A DNA stretch of 27,129 bases, taken from the NCBI GenBank assembly GCA_902158735.1, contig CABGHG010000004.1, positions 1 to 27,129 of the forward strand. Direction: 5' to 3'. Under the pieces are notes generated by a model that ran no database searches, was not told where the DNA came from, and was given only the letters and a program-made list of their open reading frames with translations. The position numbers and the translations under genes were made by a program. Source of the DNA: Candidatus Methanolliviera sp. GoM_oil. Lineage in GTDB: Archaea; Halobacteriota; Methanoliparia; Methanoliparales; Methanoliparaceae. Positions 15,315 through 20,733 of this stretch are shown piece after piece. Positions within the stretch are counted from its first letter, which is position 1. Every line of letters starts with the position of its first letter.

Positions 15315-16688
15315 ATGGTCGAAATGATAGCAAAATTGGTTCAAACGGCACTTATGGGAGTGATCGAGGCTAACAGAGCAATATGCCGCATTCCTATAAC
15401 CAAGAATATAATGGAAGGAGCGATGAGGGGGGGAGAGGTGGTATCTCCTTTTGATCCACATATTCCAGCGAACTCGGATGGCACGATGGTCTATATAAAC
15501 ATCCCATTCTGCGAGGGCAGATGTGCATATTGTCCCTTCTACAGCTTTCCCTACGCGGAAGAGCGGGTGAAACCTTACGTTGAAGCTGTGAAGAAGGAGA
15601 TCTCACTTTATAAGGCAAAATTGGGTGACACCAAGATAGGAGATGTCTATTTTGGAGGAGGTACCCCAAGCCTCCTCTATGAGGGCGTGATCGAGATAAT
15701 AGATCACCTGAGATCCAACTTCAAGATCGCTGGAGAGATAGGAGTGGAGGTGCATCCACGGGACGTGAACGAGGAGATCTGCGATGCACTATCGAACGCC
15801 GGGATAAGTAAGGTCAGTATGGGTGTGGAGTCCTTCGACGACGAAGAACTGAAGATCATGAACAGGAGGGGATATGATGGCAATTCTGCGATCAAGGCGA
15901 TAGAACTTTTGATGGATAAGGGGTTTTATACCGGGATTGACCTCATGATCGGCTGTCCAGGTCAGACGGTCTCATCCGTTCTGAGCGATCTTGAAACGGC
16001 AGTGAAGACGGAGGTTCATCAGATATATCCCTCGCCTTTGGCACTTTCCCCAGATACTTTATGGGCAAGCCAGCTTAAGAAGGGAAAGGTAGAGTTCCCT
16101 CCGGCGAGAGAAGTTATTAAGATGTGGCGTGCGATCCTCGATTTTCTCCCTTCTAATGGATATGAGATGAGTATGGCATGCTTCAAACATAAACGGGCGG
16201 CGGTGGAGAAGAAGAAGGACTACTTCACGATGGGGCATGCATTCATTATTGGAATGGGCGTGAGAGCATTTGGGTACACGCCTCCAACCCTGACCGGATA
16301 TTGCAATACGCTCTCATTTGAGGAATATGTTAAGGCGGTTAATGAGGGTCGTTTTCCCGTTGCGATGGGGGCAAGCATCCTCAATCAGAGACAGTTGGAT
16401 AAGATATATCACAGCATAGGGCTTCTTCTTGGAATTGGCGAAAGGGACGTGGAGAGACGCCTAAATGTTCTGATGGATACCGGCCTCTATGGCGATCTAC
16501 GTATAGATAAAGAAGAGTTCGAGAAACGCAGTGGGGTAGGGGTGGACAGAGTTCTTGGAAATCTTTCGTTCTTGATACCCCTCTTTCTCTTCCCCCTTAA
16601 GACAGTGGGGATCATCGAGGAGGATTCCAAGAAGATCAAGATCAACGAGGATTTGATCAACGGGATCGTCGCAGAGGTCTTGAGTTGA
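15315..16688 (+). CDS. HemN-like radical SAM protein 2
   Basis: 457 residues, a tandem paralogue of the preceding gene aligning along its full length. Cluster motif CEGRCAYC (Cys66, Cys70, Cys73) and an intact GGGTP (from Gly114) make this the more canonical copy. GVESFDD and IGCPGQT follow. Differences concentrate behind the cluster motif and at residues 285-325, so substrate or partner may differ. It starts at ATG 15315 with GAGGTGA at 7 nt spacing. The next gene begins 31 bp behind the stop, consistent with one operon. Confidence 0.87.
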   Translation: MVEMIAKLVQTALMGVIEANRAICRIPITKNIMEGAMRGGEVVSPFDPHIPANSDGTMVYINIPFCEGRCAYCPFYSFPYAEERVKPYVEAVKKEISLYKAKLGDTKIGDVYFGGGTPSLLYEGVIEIIDHLRSNFKIAGEIGVEVHPRDVNEEICDALSNAGISKVSMGVESFDDEELKIMNRRGYDGNSAIKAIELLMDKGFYTGIDLMIGCPGQTVSSVLSDLETAVKTEVHQIYPSPLALSPDTLWASQLKKGKVEFPPAREVIKMWRAILDFLPSNGYEMSMACFKHKRAAVEKKKDYFTMGHAFIIGMGVRAFGYTPPTLTGYCNTLSFEEYVKAVNEGRFPVAMGASILNQRQLDKIYHSIGLLLGIGERDVERRLNVLMDTGLYGDLRIDKEEFEKRSGVGVDRVLGNLSFLIPLFLFPLKTVGIIEEDSKKIKINEDLINGIVAEVLS

Positions 16689-16719
16689 GCATACAATCAA
16701 ATAAAAAGAGGCGGTGTGT

Positions 16720-17019
16720 ATGGAACTGGTAGTAGAATTGATGAAGATGATGCAGGGCGTGGTGCCGGAGATGGTGGGAGGGATACTGTGCGGTCTCCTT
16801 AATCCCAGGGGGATGGTAAGCCTGATCGAGACGATGCTCAGTATGATGTATGGCATGATGCTCCCCTATGTGCCATGTGTGGATCCGACCTGCGGAGGAA
16901 TAAGAGGGATATTAGAGTGGTTGATGCCGGGCGGGATATGTGCCTTTATTTCCAATTACCTCTGTTATGGTCTCCGTATGGTAAGGCAGATGATACTGGA
17001 GGTGATCTGTTGCAAATGA
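16720..17019 (+). CDS. Met/Cys-rich small protein, unknown family
   Basis: 99 residues with 14 Met and 7 Cys (24, 53, 58, 74, 82, 97, 98), including CVDPTC and a terminal CCK. Residues 1-47 look like amphipathic helices with clustered Met (METMLSMMYGMM-like); the rest is hydrophobic with Gly-Pro turns. ATG 16720 was chosen over GTG 16714 because GAGGCGGTGTGT followed by ATGGA matches the start contexts of the two other Met-rich peptides at 19800 and 20346. No known domain is recognised. Sulphur-rich side chains and position suggest metal or cofactor contact, but this is inference. Confidence 0.65.
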   Translation: MELVVELMKMMQGVVPEMVGGILCGLLNPRGMVSLIETMLSMMYGMMLPYVPCVDPTCGGIRGILEWLMPGGICAFISNYLCYGLRMVRQMILEVICCK

Positions 17020-17047
17020 TAGAGACGATAAAACTCGGAGGTGGAAG

Positions 17048-18679
17048 ATGAATAAAAGATTTTTAGCTGGGATGATGCTCGCATTTCTCGTCATCTCCAT
17101 GGTGCCGGTATCTCTTGCTCAGAATAACGAGCAGAAGACAGTCACCATCATAGATGCGTTTGGAGACGAGGTCGAGGTGCCTTATCCCGTAGAGCGGGTT
17201 GTCGTCCTAAACCCCATGGCTCTGATACATATTGTCGCTCTGGGAGGAGCAGATAAGATCGTTGGTACCGAGCACGATGCAAAGTGGGCAGCTCAAGTCA
17301 TCTCCGGTATAGGAGAAACCGAGGACGTGAAGAAGAATTTAAAGATCACGAAGAATTCTGGGTTCTTGGAAAGGATGGATGATATGCCCACGTTTGGTAT
17401 GATGATGCCTCCCGCTCCACCCGACTATCCGGGAATCATCAGATTGAAACCCGACGTGGTGATCACGATGGCTCCTATGATGATGGAGATGGTTGGATAC
17501 TATCCGCATCTCAAGAGGATGCTTGAACCGAAGGGCATCAAGGTGGTGGCGCTCAACTTCTACGATGCGAAGACGTTCGATAGAGATGTGGAATCTTTGG
17601 GCAAGATGCTTGGAAAGGAGGAGGAGGCAGAAGATTATGCCAATTTTGCCAGATCTTATACGGACAAGATCTGGGAACGGGTGAAGGACATACCAGAGGA
17701 GGATCGAGTGACCGTGATGTGTGACACGCCGGCGATGGGTGGTATCTGGCCTGGCCTCATCTGCGGAGAGGGGTTGATAGGAGATCAGGTGGTCGAGATG
17801 GCAGGAGGAGTAAACATCCTCGAGAAGGAAGGTGGCATCATAATTAGAGAGGGGATGACGGATACGTACGCCGCCATGGTAACTCCCGGATGGATCGAGG
17901 AGAAGAACCCAGATGTAATAATATCCGAGCCGAAGGTGGAGATGATACTTGGTCTTGGAAACTTCGCGGATTATGCGAAGATGATGGTGCATTTTTTGAG
18001 GACGGGAGAGGTATATGAGTCGATCTCCCCGATCCTCCTCAAATACCTTGAGCGTCCCACGCTCTATATGGTGCATGATGATCTGGTGGATAACAGTCCA
18101 TACAAGGACGTGAACGCGATAAAGAATGATAATGCCAACGTAACCCTCATGTTCGACTTGATATATCCACCGGCAGCTGTCGGTTTTGCCGCAAAGTGGT
18201 TCTACCCCGACCGGTTTGAGGATATGGATCCGAACGATTTTCTCGATGCGTGGCTCGAGAGGTATTTCGGCATAACGTACACGGGAGAAGGAGAAGTCGG
18301 AAAGTTGGTGGTCTATCCATACAATTTCAAGACGGAGAAGACGGTACTAGGCTGGGGCTACGGTGAGATAGGTGGTGGTGGAACAGGAATCGGAGGCGGC
18401 GTCGGAGAAGGTATTGGTAAGGGAGAAGGAGAAGCCATAGAAGGTATCGTGGAGAAGAAGCCGGAGGTCGCGGAACCGATCGAAGAGGCCGCCGTGGAAG
18501 AAGCAGAGACTAAACCCGAGACGACCGTTGCCGGACATCCGATGGAGCCTGTGACCGAAAAGCCTGCAAAGGGTGGAGGTGGAGGGACGCCTCTCATACT
18601 GCTCGTCTTTGTAATCGTGGCGGTTCTGGTTGCAGTTGGATACGTGCTCGAGCGGAGATATAAATTCAAAAAGAGGTAA
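17048..18679 (+). CDS. Membrane-anchored BtuF/FepB-like substrate-binding protein
   Basis: 543 residues. A signal peptide (1-25, ending SLAQ) is followed by a class III periplasmic binding fold (about 31-425: TVTIIDAFGDEVEVPYPVER, KPDVVITMAP, NPDVIISEP) of the type used for cobalamin, haem and siderophores. Residues 110-148 are rich in Met (GMMMPP, APMMMEM). A Gly-rich then Glu/Pro-rich linker spans 440-510, and a C-terminal transmembrane helix (515-533) with a basic tail (ERRYKFKKR) follows. This puts the binding domain outside the cytoplasmic membrane on a flexible tether. GGAGGTGG lies before the ATG. No ABC permease or ATPase lies next to it; ExbB and DUF2149 follow instead. Confidence 0.87.
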   Translation: MNKRFLAGMMLAFLVISMVPVSLAQNNEQKTVTIIDAFGDEVEVPYPVERVVVLNPMALIHIVALGGADKIVGTEHDAKWAAQVISGIGETEDVKKNLKITKNSGFLERMDDMPTFGMMMPPAPPDYPGIIRLKPDVVITMAPMMMEMVGYYPHLKRMLEPKGIKVVALNFYDAKTFDRDVESLGKMLGKEEEAEDYANFARSYTDKIWERVKDIPEEDRVTVMCDTPAMGGIWPGLICGEGLIGDQVVEMAGGVNILEKEGGIIIREGMTDTYAAMVTPGWIEEKNPDVIISEPKVEMILGLGNFADYAKMMVHFLRTGEVYESISPILLKYLERPTLYMVHDDLVDNSPYKDVNAIKNDNANVTLMFDLIYPPAAVGFAAKWFYPDRFEDMDPNDFLDAWLERYFGITYTGEGEVGKLVVYPYNFKTEKTVLGWGYGEIGGGGTGIGGGVGEGIGKGEGEAIEGIVEKKPEVAEPIEEAAVEEAETKPETTVAGHPMEPVTEKPAKGGGGGTPLILLVFVIVAVLVAVGYVLERRYKFKKR

Positions 18680-18709
18680 TCGGACAAAGTAGAAGGAGGT
18701 GGCTAAAGA

Positions 18710-18811
18710 ATGGTTGAAGAATTACCGCTCATAATCCTGCTGATCGCAGTGATTATGGTGGTTGTTGGATATTTTGTGGAACAGAGATCAAAATTCAAAA
18801 GGAGTGGCTAA
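18710..18811 (+). CDS. 33-residue single-pass membrane peptide
   Basis: It starts at ATG 18710 after AAGGAGGTGG (18692-18701). It has a short acidic start (MVEELP), one hydrophobic helix (residues 6-22), then GYFVEQRSKFKRSG. It closely resembles the end of the preceding binding protein (GYVLERRYKFKKR). The DNA around its end, GGAGTGGCTAAAGAG then GATTGAAGAATT, repeats the DNA around its own start. It therefore looks like a tandem duplication of about 100 bp spanning the anchor helix and the following ribosome site, kept open as a gene. It may pair with the anchor helix or with ExbB. Confidence 0.6.
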   Translation: MVEELPLIILLIAVIMVVVGYFVEQRSKFKRSG

Positions 18812-18814
18812 AGA

Positions 18815-19345
18815 GTGATTGAAGAATTGCAGACGGCGATATACCTGACATCAACCTCTCTATTAATCCCGGTGATACTCCTGCTCTTCTTCCTCCTCGC
18901 ATTTACGTGTGTGGAGGCAGGGAGGTTCATCTATGAGGGGGTTAAGAGGTCAGGCAAGAAGGGGAGCAAAAACGTAGAGATGGGTCTTGTTGAACTCAAA
19001 AAGATAGATGAAGAGAACGAAGAGAGGAGAAAGATAGAAGTGGAAAGGGTGTTTCAGGAATTTGAGGCGATGACGACAAAAAAGCTCAACGCATCCAGAG
19101 TTTTAACGAGGATTGGGCCGATGTTCGGGCTGATGGGAACGCTCATACCGTTGGGACCCGCGCTCCTTGCTCTCTCTGGCGGAGACGTGGAAACACTCGC
19201 CAACAACCTGGTGATCGCATTTGGTACAACGGTCATGGGTTTGGCCGTGGGTGCTGTGGCATTTTTCATACAGATAGTCAAGGAGAGGTGGTATGATAAT
19301 GACATAAGGGATGTGGAGTACCACGCAGAACTGATGGAGATGTGA
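18815..19345 (+). CDS. exbB: MotA/TolQ/ExbB proton-channel family protein
   Basis: 176 residues with three predicted transmembrane helices (about 10-32, 99-120, 130-152) and a charged cytoplasmic loop (40-90), the ExbB/TolQ layout. The helix 2 to 3 region GPMFGLMGTLIPLGPALLAL then NNLVIAFGTTVMGLAVGAVA matches the family signature. These proteins use the ion gradient to drive motion of a partner. Start GTG 18815 lies 3 nt behind the previous stop, with GGAG at 18801. It is coupled to the DUF2149 gene through a TGATG overlap. No TonB is seen in the window. Confidence 0.88.
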   Translation: MIEELQTAIYLTSTSLLIPVILLLFFLLAFTCVEAGRFIYEGVKRSGKKGSKNVEMGLVELKKIDEENEERRKIEVERVFQEFEAMTTKKLNASRVLTRIGPMFGLMGTLIPLGPALLALSGGDVETLANNLVIAFGTTVMGLAVGAVAFFIQIVKERWYDNDIRDVEYHAELMEM

Positions 19346-19695
19346 TGCCGGTGAAGTATATGAAGAGAGGAAGGAAGGATAAGAAAAATCGCGACGAAGA
19401 CCCCCTCGCCGCTGTTGCAAATCTCTTCGATGTTGCACTGGTATTTGCACTCGGGATGATGGTCTTCATCCTCTTATCTGTAAATCTGCCTGAACTATTG
19501 ACAGCATCCGATCTCACGATAATAAAGAATCCAGGAGAGAATATGGAGGTGATCGTCAAACACGGAACAGAGATAGAGCGGGTGAACGTGACCGAAGAGA
19601 TGATCGAGACGGAGGTGGTCGGAGAGATGGGAAGGATATATGTGAAGAGCGACGGAGGGTTGATATACGTTCCGTCGGGAGGAGAGAAAAAATAA
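19345..19695 (+). CDS. DUF2149 protein, ExbD-like partner of ExbB
   Basis: 116 residues. A basic N-terminus leads into DEDPLAAVANLFDVALVFAL, the hallmark of DUF2149. A single transmembrane helix (about 26-47) follows, with Asp29 at its start, where ExbD/TolR carry their essential Asp. A soluble extracytoplasmic domain of about 65 residues comes next. ATG 19345 shares its A with the ExbB stop (TGATG), which indicates obligate coupling. In methanogen-related genomes DUF2149 is known to sit beside MotA/ExbB and CobN-like genes. Its role as ExbD counterpart is inferred from topology and position. Confidence 0.8.
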   Translation: MPVKYMKRGRKDKKNRDEDPLAAVANLFDVALVFALGMMVFILLSVNLPELLTASDLTIIKNPGENMEVIVKHGTEIERVNVTEEMIETEVVGEMGRIYVKSDGGLIYVPSGGEKK

Positions 19696-19713
19696 GAGAT
19701 GAGGTTTTGTAGA

Positions 19714-19752
19714 GGCGGTGAAAGCTTTGGTCATGCCGCCGATAATTTTTTT
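19714..19752 (+). terminator. Terminator-like hairpin and T run behind DUF2149
   Basis: GGCGGTGA (19714-19721) can pair with TCATGCCGCC (19731-19740) with a small bulge. A T-rich tail (seven T at 19746-19752) follows. It would close the operon that starts at the copy 3 promoter. Confidence 0.45.
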
Positions 19753-19799
19753 CATTTATTTACTTTTTAGATTGATTAAATAAAGGAGGTGTGTTGTAG

Positions 19800-19979
19800 A
19801 TGGATGAGATGGGAATGATCCAATCTATGTTAGGCCCTAAAATGATGAAAGATTTGATCAAAATGATACAGCCATTCATGACTCCTGAGTTCATGAGAGG
19901 GGTGGGCGAGTGGGCCACATGGATGGCTGATAATCCTGGTCTTATCAAGACAGTTGCAGAGACGATGGGTACGAAATAG
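19800..19979 (+). CDS. Met-rich 59-residue peptide
   Basis: ATG 19800 follows a strong GGAGGT (19785-19790). It contains 11 Met in 59 residues, arranged as amphipathic helices (MGMIQSMLGPKMMKDLIKMI; FMRGVGEWATWMAD). There is no signal peptide or Cys. The start context (GGAGGTGTGT, then ATGGA) and composition match the peptides at 16720 and 20346. It is a possible small metal- or cofactor-handling protein of a family local to this locus; function unknown. Confidence 0.6.
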   Translation: MDEMGMIQSMLGPKMMKDLIKMIQPFMTPEFMRGVGEWATWMADNPGLIKTVAETMGTK

Positions 19980-20018
19980 GATATAGTCTCTTTTTCCGGT
20001 AATTCTACATCGGAGATC

Positions 20019-20061
20019 TTATATACAAGTGATCAAGTAAATATGAGAATAATCAAAAAAG
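20019..20061 (+). promoter_or_regulatory. Shared promoter element, copy 4 (decayed binding-protein gene)
   Basis: TTATATAC (20019-20026) is followed 20 bp later by the core (20039-20061) with 3 differences in 23 from copies 1 and 2. The stretch between is nearly identical to copy 2. It now drives a damaged gene and perhaps the Met-rich peptide behind it. Confidence 0.6.
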
Positions 20062-20076
20062 TTTTGGTAAGAGGGA

Positions 20077-20330
20077 GAACAAAAAAATTTTGCAGGGGCA
20101 ATGTTCGCCTGTCTAATCGTCTGCACTGTATTTCCAGTTTCACAAGCCGATGCTCAAAAGACTATTACCGTAATAGATTCGGCGGGAAATAAAATTGAGG
20201 TGTCTTATCCTATGGAGAGGATAGCAAGCCTCAATCCAGCGGCTCTGGAAGTTATCCGTGCATTTGGGTGCAAAAGATAGGATCGTCGGCATAGATCAGT
20301 TTATAAAGTGGAATCCTGACTTCTATCAAT
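20077..20330 (+). pseudogene. Broken copy of the substrate-binding protein gene
   Basis: Readable in-frame signal-peptide codons (KNFAGAMFACLIVCTVFPVS) lack a start codon at the expected place; the first ATG is at 20101, inside the signal sequence. The mature start TITVIDSAGNKIEVSYPMER matches TVTIIDAFGDEVEVPYPVER of the intact protein at 17048. Near 20262 one extra T (GCATTTGGGTGC for an expected GCATTGGGTGC) shifts the frame, giving a stop at 20280. The match continues in the next frame (GAKDRIVGIDQFIKW) and ends at about 20330, where a Met-rich peptide gene begins. The remaining roughly 450 codons are gone. It looks like deletion after gene duplication. Confidence 0.8.
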
Positions 20331-20345
20331 GGAGGGGTGTTATAG

Positions 20346-20507
20346 ATGGATATGATGCAACCGATGCTCAGTCTCGCCGGTATGAAGAGCATGCTCGGCA
20401 TGATGCTCGGTTTTCTTCCCCAGATGCCAGGGATGCTCAGATGGATCTGTACGCCCGGCGTGCTACCCGGGCTTCTTGGTGGGATAAGTAGTATGATGGG
20501 AAAGTGA
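20346..20507 (+). CDS. Met-rich 53-residue peptide
   Basis: ATG 20346 follows GGAGGGG (20331-20337) at the point where the broken binding-protein gene ends. It contains 12 Met in 53 residues (MDMMQPMLSLAGMKSMLGMM), then MPGMLRWICTPGVLPGLLGG and a final SSMMGK; one Cys. Its start context matches the peptides at 16720 and 19800. It is hydrophobic enough to associate with membranes. No known domain. Confidence 0.5.
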   Translation: MDMMQPMLSLAGMKSMLGMMLGFLPQMPGMLRWICTPGVLPGLLGGISSMMGK

Positions 20508-20528
20508 TGACGAAGGATAATGGGAGAG

Positions 20529-20633
20529 ATGAACAAAAAATTGAATACGATCCCGGTTGATCCGGGTGAAGGAACGGGTTCTATCTCTGGAAAGGTTCTC
20601 TTCAATCATCCCTATCTCAAAATGGCCATATAA
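20529..20633 (+). other. Short open frame, probable gene remnant
   Basis: A 34-residue frame from ATG 20529 (GGGAG just upstream) contains GEGTGSISGKVLFN, which resembles the first strand of a carboxypeptidase-regulatory-like beta-sandwich repeat. The following half of such a domain is absent here. It may be a leftover from the rearrangement that destroyed the gene at 20077, or not translated at all. Confidence 0.25.
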
Positions 20634-20733
20634 TCATACATTATTCAATTTTGATAACACTCTATAGTATGAAATCCAAAAATCTTATTAACACCTTTAG
20701 AAGAGCGACGATGGATACGAAGGAGATCATATC

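Noticed and set aside
17339..18076. 245-codon antisense frame inside the binding-protein gene
   Set aside because: Rich in His and Arg because it mirrors Met/Asp/Pro codons of the sense gene; the sense strand has signal peptide, domain motifs and ribosome site.
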